Assembly (NCBI RefSeq): GCF_026241855.1
Contig: NZ_JAPJDC010000001.1
Span: forward strand, 682,001 to 746,000
Length of the DNA stretch: 64,000 bases
Reading direction: 5' to 3'
Origin: Curtobacterium flaccumfaciens pv. betae
GTDB lineage: Bacteria > Actinomycetota > Actinomycetes > Actinomycetales > Microbacteriaceae
Shown here: piece by piece, positions 1 through 7,775 of the stretch
Layout: every line of letters starts with the position of its first letter
Position numbering within the stretch: the first letter of the stretch is position 1
Position numbers and translations under genes: made by a program
Notes under the pieces: generated by a model
What the model was told of the DNA's origin: nothing
The model's input: the letters and a program-made list of their open reading frames with translations, nothing else
The model's database searches: none

Positions 1-1
1 C

Positions 2-118
2 CGGGCGCAGGCGTTCGCCGCGTGCGGTGCCCTGGTCGACCTGGTGAAGGAGCGCGTGCCGATCTGGAAGCACCAGCGGTTCACCGACGGGACGGACGAG
101 TGGGTCGCGGCGCTGTGA
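2..118 (+). CDS. moaE: Molybdopterin synthase catalytic subunit, C-terminal end (partial)
   Basis: Only the last 38 codons lie in the window; the gene begins upstream. The frame ends with a V-P-I-W-K segment, then F-T-D-G and a terminal W-V-A-A-L. This is the usual end of MoaE, the large subunit of molybdopterin synthase, which adds sulfur to precursor Z in molybdenum cofactor synthesis in the cytoplasm. The lysine of the IWK segment belongs to the conserved active-site tail of the family. Nothing can be said about the upstream operon. Confidence 0.8.
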   Translation, partial: RAQAFAACGALVDLVKERVPIWKHQRFTDGTDEWVAAL

Positions 119-202
119 CCGGCCCCACCCTGTGCACCTTCGCAACCGGGACGCTCGTTCGGGGCATGGTGAGACTCCAAGCCGATCCATAGAATCGCGA
201 AC

Positions 203-601
203 ATGAGCGTCTTGCTGCCCGGGATCACCGTCATCCTGCTGGTCTTCGCCCTGATCGACATCCTGACGAAGACGGATGACCAGATCCGCGGCCTGCCGAA
301 GATCGCGTGGGTGATCCTCGTGATCCTGGTCCCCGTCGTCGGCAGCATCGTCTGGTTCGCCATCGGCCACGACTGGGCTCCGGGCGAACGGAACCACGGT
401 CGGTACATCGAGCCGACCCGCCACGAGGACCGGTACGCCACCCTCGGCGATGCCCGCAGTGCGCACGGCGCCAAGCGCGTGACCGGCACGGAGCAGGAGC
501 TCGCCGAGCTCGAGCGCGAGATCGAGTACTGGGAGGCGCAGGCCCGCCTGAAGCGTGCCAAGGAGGCCGCGGGCGAAGGCGACGCGGCCCCCGCGAGCTG
601 A
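203..601 (+). CDS. Small membrane protein with PLD-nuclease N-terminal-type domain
   Basis: A 132-residue protein with two hydrophobic segments (about residues 4-22 and 33-54) separated by a short charged loop, followed by W-F-A-I-G. This is the arrangement of the phospholipase D nuclease N-terminal (PLDc_N) domain found alone in many actinobacterial membrane proteins. The remaining 75 residues are charged, Glu/Arg/Ala-rich, predicted cytoplasmic and partly coiled coil. No catalytic HKD motif is present. TAGAAT at 190-195 lies seven bases before the ATG and there is no Shine-Dalgarno sequence, so the mRNA is probably leaderless. The function is unknown. Confidence 0.75.
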   Translation: MSVLLPGITVILLVFALIDILTKTDDQIRGLPKIAWVILVILVPVVGSIVWFAIGHDWAPGERNHGRYIEPTRHEDRYATLGDARSAHGAKRVTGTEQELAELEREIEYWEAQARLKRAKEAAGEGDAAPAS

Positions 602-674
602 CCCGGGCCTCCAGGCCGTCGCACCGACGCGCGGAGCGCCGCCTCGCCGACGCACCGTGCGCGGTCTGTCGGCC

Positions 675-736
675 GGTGCGAGGTTGCGCGCTCCGTGTGC
701 CGCTACGGGTTCGCACCGAGCGGGCAACCTCGCACC
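675..736. repeat. Long inverted repeat between the membrane protein and the ABC-F gene
   Basis: Perfect 13-bp arms (675-687 and 724-736, beginning GGTGCGAGGTTGC) flank a 36-nt spacer. The 231-bp space between genes also has a short GGCCT/AGGCC palindrome at 606-617. The long hairpin may end transcription of the upstream gene, but it lacks a T tract. Confidence 0.5.
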
Positions 737-832
737 ACTCGAACAAGCGCGCACCATGCGACCAGAGCCGGCCGAACACCCGAACCACCCGCCCCGCACC
801 CACCACCCCGCCGCGCCACCTACCCTTGACGC

Positions 833-2680
833 GTGGCACATCTCCTCGGCGCCGAGAACCTGCATCTCGAGTTCCCCACCAAGGTCGTCTTCGACAACGT
901 CACCCTCGGCATCGACGAGGGTGACCGGATCGGCGTCGTCGGCCGGAACGGCGACGGCAAGTCGACCCTCCTCGCACTGCTGTCCCAGCGCCTCGAGCCG
1001 GACGGCGGCCGCGTCACGCACCGGCGCGGGCTGACCATCGGCTACCTGGACCAGCGCGACATCCTGCCCGAGGGCGCGACCGTCGGCAGCACCGTCGTCG
1101 GCGACCTCGAGGAGCACGAGTGGGCCGGTGACCCGAAGATCCGCGACATCATCGGCGGTCTGGTCTCGGACATCCCGTGGGACGTCAGCGTCGACGAGCT
1201 GTCCGGTGGGCAGCGTCGTCGTGTGGCGCTCGCGCGGCTGCTGGTCGGCGACTGGGACGTCCTGTTCCTGGACGAGCCGACCAACCACCTGGACGTCGAG
1301 GGCATCGAGTGGCTCGCCGGGCACATCAACCGCCGCTGGTCGTCGAACCAGGGCGGCATGGTCGTCGTGACGCACGACCGGTGGTTCCTCGACGCCGTGT
1401 CGACCGACACGTGGGAGGTCCACGACGGGGTCGTCGACCCCTTCGAAGGTGGCTACGCCGCGTACATCCTGCAGCGCGTCGAGCGTGACCGGCAGGCCGC
1501 CACGATCGAGCAGCGCCGCCAGAACCTGGCCCGCAAGGAGCTCGCGTGGCTCCGCCGCGGCGCCCCGGCCCGCACGAGCAAGCCGAAGTTCCGCATCGAC
1601 GCGGCGAACGCCCTGATCGACGACGTCCCGCCGATCCGCGACACGGTCGCGCTGTCCCGGACAGCGACCGCGCGCCTCGGCAAAGACGTCGTCGACCTGC
1701 TCGACGTGAGCGTCTCGTTCGACGGCACGCAGATCCTCGACCGCATCGAGTGGCGCATCGCTCCGGGGGAGCGGACCGGCATCCTCGGCCCGAACGGCGC
1801 CGGCAAGTCCACGCTCCTCAACCTGGTCTCCGGCCGGCTGCAGCCGACGAGCGGGCGGGTGAAGACCGGCAAGACGGTGCAGGTCGCGGTCCTCGACCAG
1901 CAGCTCGCCGACCTGCAGCAGTTCGCCGACGACCGCGTGCGCGAGGTGGTGGCCCGCAAGAAGACGAGCTACGTCGCCGACGGCAAGGAGATGACGCCGT
2001 CGCAGCTGCTCGAGCGGCTCGGCTTCACCTCGGAGCAGCTCTCCACGCCGGTCAAGGACCTGTCCGGTGGGCAGAAGCGGCGCCTGCAGCTCATGCTCAT
2101 CCTGCTCGACGAGCCGAACGTGCTGATCCTCGACGAGCCCACCAACGACCTCGACACCGACATGCTCGCCGCCATGGAGGACCTGCTCGACACCTGGCCC
2201 GGCACCCTGCTGGTCGTCAGCCACGACCGGTACCTGCTCGAGCGCGTCACCGACCAGCAGTACGCCGTGCTCGGCGGGCACCTGCGCCACCTGCCTGGCG
2301 GCGTCGACGAGTACATGCGTCTGCGCGAGGCCGGAACCGGGGGCGGGACCGCCTCTGCGGCTGCCGCCGCGTCTGCCGGGAGGCCCGACACCGTCGGCGG
2401 GACCGGCTCGGCCGGTGCCGTGGCCGGGTCCACGGCCGCTGGTGCGTCGGCCCTGTCGGGAGCGGACCGGCGGACGGCCGAGAAGGAGATGTCGGCGCTC
2501 GACCGGAAGATCGCGAAGGTCGGCGCGGACCGCAAGAAGCTGCTCGACCAGTTCGCGACGCACGACCAGTCCGACTACGCCGGACTCGGCGAACTGCAGG
2601 CGAAGCTCGGTGCGCTCGAGGCCGAGGTCGAGCAGCTCGAGGAGCGCTGGCTCGAGGTCGCGGAGCTGCTCGGGGTCTGA
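833..2680 (+). CDS. ABC-F family ATP-binding protein
   Basis: A 615-residue soluble protein with two ABC ATPase domains and no membrane segments, so it belongs to the ABC-F class that acts on ribosomes, in translation factor or antibiotic-protection roles. The first Walker A is G-R-N-G-D-G-K-S at residues 37-44, and a second is G-P-N-G-A-G-K-S. Signatures LSGGQRRR and LSGGQKRR and the Walker B segments LFLDEPTNHLD and LILDEPTNDLD are visible. An Ala/Gly-rich linker leads to a C-terminal coiled coil of about 60 residues, as in Uup-type members. The start is GTG at 833, with TACCCT at 821-826 and six intervening bases, which fits a leaderless mRNA. The subfamily cannot be fixed by eye. Confidence 0.9.
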   Translation: MAHLLGAENLHLEFPTKVVFDNVTLGIDEGDRIGVVGRNGDGKSTLLALLSQRLEPDGGRVTHRRGLTIGYLDQRDILPEGATVGSTVVGDLEEHEWAGDPKIRDIIGGLVSDIPWDVSVDELSGGQRRRVALARLLVGDWDVLFLDEPTNHLDVEGIEWLAGHINRRWSSNQGGMVVVTHDRWFLDAVSTDTWEVHDGVVDPFEGGYAAYILQRVERDRQAATIEQRRQNLARKELAWLRRGAPARTSKPKFRIDAANALIDDVPPIRDTVALSRTATARLGKDVVDLLDVSVSFDGTQILDRIEWRIAPGERTGILGPNGAGKSTLLNLVSGRLQPTSGRVKTGKTVQVAVLDQQLADLQQFADDRVREVVARKKTSYVADGKEMTPSQLLERLGFTSEQLSTPVKDLSGGQKRRLQLMLILLDEPNVLILDEPTNDLDTDMLAAMEDLLDTWPGTLLVVSHDRYLLERVTDQQYAVLGGHLRHLPGGVDEYMRLREAGTGGGTASAAAAASAGRPDTVGGTGSAGAVAGSTAAGASALSGADRRTAEKEMSALDRKIAKVGADRKKLLDQFATHDQSDYAGLGELQAKLGALEAEVEQLEERWLEVAELLGV

Positions 2681-2686
2681 GCCGGT

Positions 2687-3163
2687 CTACTCGACGGACG
2701 CGGGGTCGACCGCGTCCTGGCCGCTGTCCGCCGGGGTGGCGTCCTCGGGGGCCCCACCACCGGGGTTCGCCACGACCTCCCACAGGTGGCCGTCCGGGTC
2801 CTGGAAGAAGCCGGACCACATGCCCCACGGGCGTGTGTACGGCGGTTCGGGCATCGTGGCGCCCGCTGCCTGTGCTCGCTCGAGGAACGCCTCGGCCTCG
2901 GCCTGACTGCCCGTGAAGTGCCCGATCGTGCTGCTCGGTGCCGTGGCCAGCTGCACGCCGGAGTCCTTCGCCATGTCGTCACGGCCGTAGACGCTGACGA
3001 TCAGCCCGTCGTCGAGGGTGAACATCGCCGTGGTGCCGCCGGCCTGCGTTTCCGTGGCGGGGTACTCGGTCCCGATGACGCCGCTGCCCTCGATGCCGAG
3101 CAGGGCGCGGTAGAACTCGGCCGATCGAGCGACGTCGGCGACGGCGAGGGTGATGGCGTGCAT
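2687..3163 (-). CDS. VOC (glyoxalase/bleomycin-resistance fold) family protein
   Basis: A 158-residue single VOC domain. It begins M-H-A-I-T-L-A-V-A-D-V, has the F-Y-R-A-L-L-G motif, and ends with the F-Q-D-P-D-G-H-L-W-E-V strand that carries a metal-binding glutamate in enzymatic members. The last 20 residues are an Asp/Pro-rich tail. The ATG at 3163 is preferred over an upstream in-frame ATG because TATCGT (minus strand) sits seven bases before it. The substrate cannot be inferred. It converges on the ABC-F gene with a six-base gap. Confidence 0.8.
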   Translation of the reverse strand: MHAITLAVADVARSAEFYRALLGIEGSGVIGTEYPATETQAGGTTAMFTLDDGLIVSVYGRDDMAKDSGVQLATAPSSTIGHFTGSQAEAEAFLERAQAAGATMPEPPYTRPWGMWSGFFQDPDGHLWEVVANPGGGAPEDATPADSGQDAVDPASVE

Positions 3164-3210
3164 GCGCCGCACGATACGCCGGGGCCGCTCGGCCCGTGTC
3201 ACGCTGTCGG

Positions 3211-3705
3211 TCAGTCCCCGAGGCCCAGGATGAGCCGGCGGAGCAGCCCGGCCAACTGGCCCTGCTCGTCGGCGGAGACCCCGGACAGGATGTCCCGCTC
3301 GGCGGCCAGCAGGTCTGCGATCGCCGCGTCCACCGCCACCCGGCCCTTGCCCGTCAGCGAGACGAGGATGCCGCGGCCGTCCTTCGGGTCGGTCCGTCGC
3401 CCCACGAAGCCGCGGGCCGCCAGGCGGTCCACCCGGTTCGTCATCGTGCCGCTCGACACCAGGGTCTGCTGCAGCAGGGTCTTCGGGCTCAGCTCGTAGG
3501 GCTCACCCGCCCGCCGCAGGGCCGACAGGACGTCGAACTCCCACGGCTCCATGTCGCTCGCGTCGAACGCGGTCCGCCTGGCGCGGTCCAGGTGCCGGGC
3601 GAGCCGGTCCACGCGGGACAGGACCTCGAGCGGGCCGAAGTCGAGGTCGGCACGCTCACGACCCCACGCCGCGACGATGCGATCGACCTCGTCCTCATGC
3701 GGCAT
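3211..3705 (-). CDS. MarR family transcriptional regulator
   Basis: A 164-residue winged-helix regulator. The core shows the family pattern: W-E-F-D-V-L-S-A-L-R-R, a recognition helix around S-S-G-T-M-T-N-R-V-D-R-L, and the wing R-T-D-P-K-D-G-R-G. It should act as a dimeric DNA-binding repressor responding to a small ligand. It lies just upstream of the VOC gene on the same strand with 47 bases between them, so the two may be cotranscribed. GGAGGG immediately precedes the ATG. Confidence 0.85.
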   Translation of the reverse strand: MPHEDEVDRIVAAWGRERADLDFGPLEVLSRVDRLARHLDRARRTAFDASDMEPWEFDVLSALRRAGEPYELSPKTLLQQTLVSSGTMTNRVDRLAARGFVGRRTDPKDGRGILVSLTGKGRVAVDAAIADLLAAERDILSGVSADEQGQLAGLLRRLILGLGD

Positions 3706-3784
3706 CCCTCCATCTTGGCCGAACCCGGAGCGGACAGCCAGCCTCGTCGGTCGTGGGAAGATGGAGGAGCACCTCCGGGTGCGT

Positions 3785-3856
3785 TCCGCCTTGGTGTAAT
3801 GGCAGCACGACGGCCTTTGGTGCCGTTAGGTCCGGGTTCGAATCCTGGAGGCGGAG
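3785..3856 (+). tRNA. tRNA-Gln (UUG)
   Basis: A 72-nt cloverleaf. The acceptor arm TCCGCCT (3785-3791) pairs with AGGCGGA (3849-3855). The anticodon stem ACGGC/GCCGT encloses the loop CTTTGGT with anticodon TTG, and the T-arm contains GGTTCGAATCC. CCA is not encoded. The tRNA marks the left boundary of the accessory region that follows. Confidence 0.93.
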
Positions 3857-3904
3857 CGGAGGGGTGATCGGACTATTGGCGAATCTCATTGTGAGAAATG
3901 ACGT

Positions 3905-3926
3905 GAGAGCAGCGTCTGCTGCTCTC
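3905..3926. terminator. Stem-loop after tRNA-Gln
   Basis: A perfect hairpin with 9-bp arms (GAGAGCAGC, 3905-3913; GCTGCTCTC, 3918-3926) and a GTCT loop, 49 bases after the tRNA. It has no clear T tract, but its position fits a tRNA terminator. Confidence 0.4.
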
Positions 3927-4105
3927 CTTCGGGCGCAAGGTCTCGCACGGCGGCTCGCTGAGCCATCGGCGGAGCGCGGACACTCTTCGGGGTGAACGCG
4001 CGAAAGCCCCCGGCCCGGGCGAGGGCAGGGGGCATCGCGACAGCGCTTGTGAGTCTGCCGATGAGAGTGTGTGTGTGTTCGGTTGTGCGGGAAATCTGGT
4101 CCGTG

Positions 4106-4640
4106 CTACGTAAGGAGTCTCAGTTCTTCCATCTTCGCGAGCCTGTTGAACGCGTTGCGTCGGTCGTGTTCCTCGACAGTGAGAGTCTCGACTCCGGGTT
4201 CGAAGAGCGCAGCGCTCGTTCGGCTCATGCGGTTCATGTTGCGCAGCGCGAGCCGGACCTTCAGCCAGTCGAGGATGCGAGAGAGGTTCGCCGTCGCGGC
4301 CGCCATTGCGCCGGCCATCTCGATGATCCACGGCCCACGCATCCGCCGCTTCATTGGGACGCCCAGTGCTGCACGGTCGGCGTCCTTGAGGCAGGAGTTG
4401 CCGTTCTCGATGTTGTTTCGCTTGCCGAACCACGCCTTCCAGACGGGAGACTTGTACTCGTACTCCTGCCCGTACTTGATGTGCTTCTGGTGCTTCTTAC
4501 CGTCCTTGTCGTGCAAGACGCCGGGGATCTTGACGGTCTTGCCCGGAATCGTGACCTTGATCATCTCGCCGGTTGCCGCGTCCGGGATCTCCGGGTCGTC
4601 GAACTCGGGGTAGCTGTACTGGCGGGCACAGGTGGTGTCG
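4106..4640 (-). pseudogene. Truncated transposase-like protein (C-terminal remnant) cut by the IS3 element
   Basis: An open frame on the minus strand enters from the left end of the IS and continues for about 178 codons to a TAG at 4106. It contains R-N-N-I-E-N-G-N-S-C-L-K, a pattern like the C-terminal acidic block of DDE transposases, followed by Met/Arg-rich helices. The family is not certain. The N-terminal part is missing. The sequence on the far side of the IS (after 5906) is a different gene, so the IS insertion was accompanied or followed by a deletion. Confidence 0.5.
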
Positions 4641-4710
4641 TGGGACTGCTGCAGGTTCGGTTGACTCCTGAGAGGTAGGGGCATGGGCTCCTGCTGGAAG
4701 GATGTGCGCC

Positions 4711-5007
4711 ATGGTGAAGGCGTATCCGGAAGAGTTCCGCCGCGATGTGATCGCGGTCGCCCGGAAGGGTGAGACGTCGGTGCGGCAGGTCGCGAAGGAC
4801 TTCGGTGTGTCCGAGTCCTGCCTGGCCCGCTGGTTGCGTCTCGCGGACCGTGATGACGGCGTCCCTGCTGCTGCGTCGCCATCCGTGAAGGCGATTGAGC
4901 AGGCCGAGCTGCGGGACGCGCAGAAACGGATCCGGCTGCTCGAGCAGGAAAACGAGATCCTCCGCCGGGCAGCGGCGTACTTCGCCCGGTCGCAACTCCC
5001 AAAATGA
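4711..5007 (+). CDS. IS3-family transposase OrfA
   Basis: A 98-residue DNA-binding protein. It has an N-terminal helix-turn-helix (V-R-Q-V-A-K-D-F-G-V-S-E-S-C-L-A-R-W-L) and a C-terminal leucine-zipper-like helix (L-L-E-Q-E-N-E-I-L-R-R-A-A-A-Y-F). ATG 4711 is chosen over ATG 4702 because GGAAGG (4696-4701) is correctly spaced for it. Its last codons form the slippery heptamer C-CCA-AAA (4998-5004) directly before the TGA, so a fraction of ribosomes should slip into orfB and make the OrfAB transposase. Confidence 0.88.
   Translation: MVKAYPEEFRRDVIAVARKGETSVRQVAKDFGVSESCLARWLRLADRDDGVPAAASPSVKAIEQAELRDAQKRIRLLEQENEILRRAAAYFARSQLPK
4998..5004 (+). promoter_or_regulatory. Programmed -1 frameshift heptamer of the IS3 element
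   Basis: CCCAAAA reads C-CCA-AAA in the orfA frame and fits the canonical X-XXY-YYZ slip site. It is followed at once by the orfA stop TGA. The ATG of orfB overlaps the same site, so both frameshifting and stop-start coupling are possible. Confidence 0.75.
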
Positions 5008-5873
5008 TCTACCCGCTGGTCCTAGAACTCGCCGCCGATGGTGTCCCCGTCGCGGTGACCTGCCGGGTGCGGGGTTTCTCGAAGCAGGCCTTCTATCGGT
5101 GGCGCGCCGACCCGGTTTCTCAGCGGGACTGGGAGGACGCGCACCTGACCAACGCAGCGATCGATGCGCACCGGGACGATCCGACGTTCGGCTACCGGTT
5201 CATCGCCGACGACCTGATTGCGTCCGGTCATACGGTGTCGGAACGGCGAGTGTGGCGGTTGTGTTCGCAGCAGCGGCTCTGGTCACTGCACGCGAAGAAG
5301 CGCGGCCTGAATCGCAAGGCTGGGCCGCCGGTGCACGATGACCGTGTCCGCCGTGCGTTCACCGCGCCAGACCTCGACAAGCTCTGGCTGACCGATATCA
5401 CCGAGCACAACACGGCGGAGGGCAAGCTGTACCTCTGCGCGATCAAGGACGCCTGCTCGCGCCGTATCGTGGGCTACTCGATAAGCGACCGGATGCGGTC
5501 CTCGCTCGCCGTCGCGGCCCTGCAAATGGCGGTGCATCGCCGGAACCCGGCAGGAACCGTCGTCCACTCGGACCGGGGCAGTCAGTTCAGGTCGAAGAAG
5601 TTCGTCCGCGCGCTGGGTGATGCCGGCCTGCTCGGATCAATGGGGCGAGTCGGTGCGTGCGCCGACAACGCTGCAATGGAATCGTTCTTCGCGCTCCTGC
5701 AGAAGAACGTCCTGAACCGGAAACGTTGGGCGACCAGGGAAGAGCTCCGGCTCGCGATCATCACCTGGATCGAAGCGACCTATCACCGGAAACGACGGCA
5801 ACGAGGTCTGGGGAAGTTGACCCCGATCGAGTACGAGACGATCATCAACCCACAGGTCGCACTCGCGGCCTAA
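5004..5873 (+). CDS. IS3-family transposase OrfB (DDE catalytic subunit)
   Basis: A 289-residue integrase-core protein overlapping orfA by four bases (ATGA) in the -1 frame. The N-terminal HTH_21-like region is followed by the DDE core: D131 in W-L-T-D-I-T-E, D190 in H-S-D-R-G-S-Q-F, and E226 in D-N-A-A-M-E-S-F-F. The C-terminal Y-H-R-K-R-R-Q-R-G-L-G and T-P-I-E-Y-E are also standard. Length is normal for the family and there are no disabling mutations. Confidence 0.92.
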   Translation: MIYPLVLELAADGVPVAVTCRVRGFSKQAFYRWRADPVSQRDWEDAHLTNAAIDAHRDDPTFGYRFIADDLIASGHTVSERRVWRLCSQQRLWSLHAKKRGLNRKAGPPVHDDRVRRAFTAPDLDKLWLTDITEHNTAEGKLYLCAIKDACSRRIVGYSISDRMRSSLAVAALQMAVHRRNPAGTVVHSDRGSQFRSKKFVRALGDAGLLGSMGRVGACADNAAMESFFALLQKNVLNRKRWATREELRLAIITWIEATYHRKRRQRGLGKLTPIEYETIINPQVALAA

Positions 5874-5909
5874 ACGAACGAGTCAACCAATCCTGCAGCA
5901 GTCCCAGCG

Positions 5910-6485
5910 TTATCGGCTTGCGCGCAGGACGTCAGTCGCCAGTACTGCACTTACCGCGGCGATGAGTTCGGAAACAGCCTCTTCGGTGTGATGGTCGACC
6001 GCGCCGATGCTTGCAGGGAGGTCGTCGGCAGGAAGCGACCGCAGACTCGCGTAAGTCTTCCCCGGCAAGGGTAGAGCGCTGGTCGGAGCGTTGACTTTGA
6101 CGGCGTCGATGAGCGCCCCGAAGCAATGCGCAACCTGACTCGCGCCCGAGGTGCGCAGCATTGTTAGCATCCCGCCAGCTTCGCCGCCGACGTCAGCCAC
6201 CTGCTTCTCGAGGTCTTCGGTGGCCGCACGCATGCGCTTCCACCTGTCGCTATCCGGCACCTCGTCGGCTGACGATCCCTGGCAGTACAGCGACGCCACG
6301 ATGGCCCAGGCGCCGACCCGGTCGCGCAACCGGTCTGCGAGCTTAAGGGCATCCATATATAGCTGCCTGTTTGCCTGGCGATGTTCCGCGGCGGCTGCGG
6401 CCCGCTCGCGCCGTACTTCCGTGCGGAATTGGGCATGTTGCGTCAACCAGGTCGCGAGGAGCGCGGCGAGCACTGGGCCTACCAT
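5910..6485 (-). CDS. Membrane-anchored protein of unknown function, divergent from the CBASS operon
   Basis: A 191-residue protein with one N-terminal hydrophobic segment (about residues 2-15). A long charged, probably coiled-coil stretch follows (R-T-E-V-R-R-E-R and on to residue 60), then a helical cytoplasmic part. I do not recognise the family. Its TAA stop lies three bases from the right end of the IS3 element, so the natural 3' context has been lost. Transcription diverges from the CD-NTase gene across a 276-bp space. No good Shine-Dalgarno sequence precedes ATG 6485. The frame stays open for about 22 codons upstream but offers no common start codon. Confidence 0.6.
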   Translation of the reverse strand: MVGPVLAALLATWLTQHAQFRTEVRRERAAAAAEHRQANRQLYMDALKLADRLRDRVGAWAIVASLYCQGSSADEVPDSDRWKRMRAATEDLEKQVADVGGEAGGMLTMLRTSGASQVAHCFGALIDAVKVNAPTSALPLPGKTYASLRSLPADDLPASIGAVDHHTEEAVSELIAAVSAVLATDVLRASR

Positions 6486-6698
6486 CGTCCAGATCCGGAG
6501 TATTGAGTCGGTCCAAGTAGAGATGGGGTTGCCAATCTGTGCTGGGGACTAGGTTCTTGAGGTCACTAACGAGACCCATGGAAGGGGCTACGAGATCGCT
6601 TTACACATCACCCGAGGACTTGTCGAGGCTCTTCCGAGATGAGCGGCACCTTCGCTGGTCTTGTGCACTCGCGGGATGTCAGTGGTGTGGCTTAACCT

Positions 6699-6713
6699 CT
6701 GAGTATCACTCAG
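6699..6713. promoter_or_regulatory. Inverted repeat in the CBASS promoter region
   Basis: CTGAGT-ATC-ACTCAG is a perfect 6-bp inverted repeat ending 48 bases before the CD-NTase start. TAGGGT at 6738-6743 could serve as a -10 box. The repeat could be an operator, but no regulator gene is in the operon. Confidence 0.35.
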
Positions 6714-6761
6714 GCTACCGGGGTGGCCTCGGAGTCGTAGGGTCAGAGAAGGGAAGGGCCG

Positions 6762-7775
6762 ATGGCTCACCTCAACAACCAGTTCACCAAGGCGCTCGCC
6801 GCGATCGAGCCGGACTTCACCGACAAGACGAACGCCCCACTCGCTCACGAGCGGGTGCGCGAAGTACTCGAGTGTGATGATCGTCTCCGCGACTACGGCG
6901 CCGACACGATTCTGATCGGCTCGTACAAGCGAAGCGTCTCCATCAAGCGCATGAAGGACGTGGACGTCTTCACGCGCCTCGCGGACATCGATTCGGATGT
7001 GGAAGCTCAAGATTTGCTCGACCATGTGTTCGCTGTCCTCAACACGGAGTTCGGCAGGGACGCGGACGGACACCGACGCACCAAGCGGCAGGATCGCAGT
7101 GTGCAGGTGAGCTTCCCGGAGTACGACCTCTACGTCGATGCGGTGCCTGCGCGGCCCACAACCCGGGCCGACGGCGCATGGGAAATTCCGCAACGTGGCG
7201 ATAGCAACGCTTGGGTCGCGACGAACCCAGACAAGCTCACAAGCCTCACGACGGCCATGAACTCGACACACGACGGCTTCTACGTACGGACCGTGAAGCT
7301 GATGCGTCAGGTCCGGCGGAACCTGCTCAACAAGGGCGCGAAGCCTGGAGGGTTCTTCATCGAGATCGCAACGTACAACGCCTTCAACTCGGGTCGAGTG
7401 TCCGGGACCGATCACGCGGAGTACTTTGTCAGCGCCCTCGAAGAGGTGAGCGCCGTCCTCTCTGATCACGTGCTGCTCGGCGTGCCGTTGACTGATCCGA
7501 CGATGGATAACGCATCGATCGCGGTTCGCGCCACATCTGATGAGTTCGAGACCATCCGGACGCGGTTTGCTACCGCAGCCGTCGACGCGCGTAACGCGTT
7601 GAACGAAGACGATCCGGGTGCCGCTGCGGTTACGTTCCGCAAGTTGCTCGGGAAGGATCCCGACGGGAAGTGGGTCTTCGAGATGCCACCTGGATATAAC
7701 GAGGACGGCACTAAGAAGGCATACATCGAGCCGGGCAGTAAGGACGTTCCCGGGGGAAGCCGTCGATACGGATGA
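6762..7775 (+). CDS. CBASS cyclic-oligonucleotide synthase (CD-NTase)
   Basis: A 337-residue nucleotidyltransferase of the cGAS/DncV-like superfamily. It makes a cyclic nucleotide alarm signal on phage infection. G53-S54 and the metal-binding pair D66-V-D68 lie in the segment G-S-Y-K-R-S...K-D-V-D-V-F, and the third acidic residue is D126 in Y-V-D-A-V-P. The C-terminal half is helical and ends G-G-S-R-R-Y-G. A terminal glycine is what a Cap2-type E1/E2 enzyme needs for conjugation. A purine-rich Shine-Dalgarno (AAGGGAAGGG) precedes the ATG. The stop overlaps the next start (ATGA, 7772-7775). The nucleotide product cannot be deduced by eye. Confidence 0.9.
   Translation: MAHLNNQFTKALAAIEPDFTDKTNAPLAHERVREVLECDDRLRDYGADTILIGSYKRSVSIKRMKDVDVFTRLADIDSDVEAQDLLDHVFAVLNTEFGRDADGHRRTKRQDRSVQVSFPEYDLYVDAVPARPTTRADGAWEIPQRGDSNAWVATNPDKLTSLTTAMNSTHDGFYVRTVKLMRQVRRNLLNKGAKPGGFFIEIATYNAFNSGRVSGTDHAEYFVSALEEVSAVLSDHVLLGVPLTDPTMDNASIAVRATSDEFETIRTRFATAAVDARNALNEDDPGAAAVTFRKLLGKDPDGKWVFEMPPGYNEDGTKKAYIEPGSKDVPGGSRRYG

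Larger units (their letters stand above)
4641..5906. mobile_element. IS3-family insertion sequence, complete
   Basis: A 1266-bp element bounded by 27-bp imperfect terminal inverted repeats: the left end 4641-4667 starts TGGGACTGCTGCAGG, and the right end 5880-5906 is its complement with three mismatches. Ends TG...CA are typical of the IS3 family. It carries orfA and orfB in a -1 frame relationship. The flanking trinucleotides (TCG left, GCG right) do not match, so no target duplication is seen, suggesting a rearrangement after insertion. All catalytic residues are present, so it may still be active. Confidence 0.9.

Noticed and set aside
7211..7465. Small frame inside the CD-NTase gene
   Set aside because: Shadow of the real gene in another frame with no start signal.
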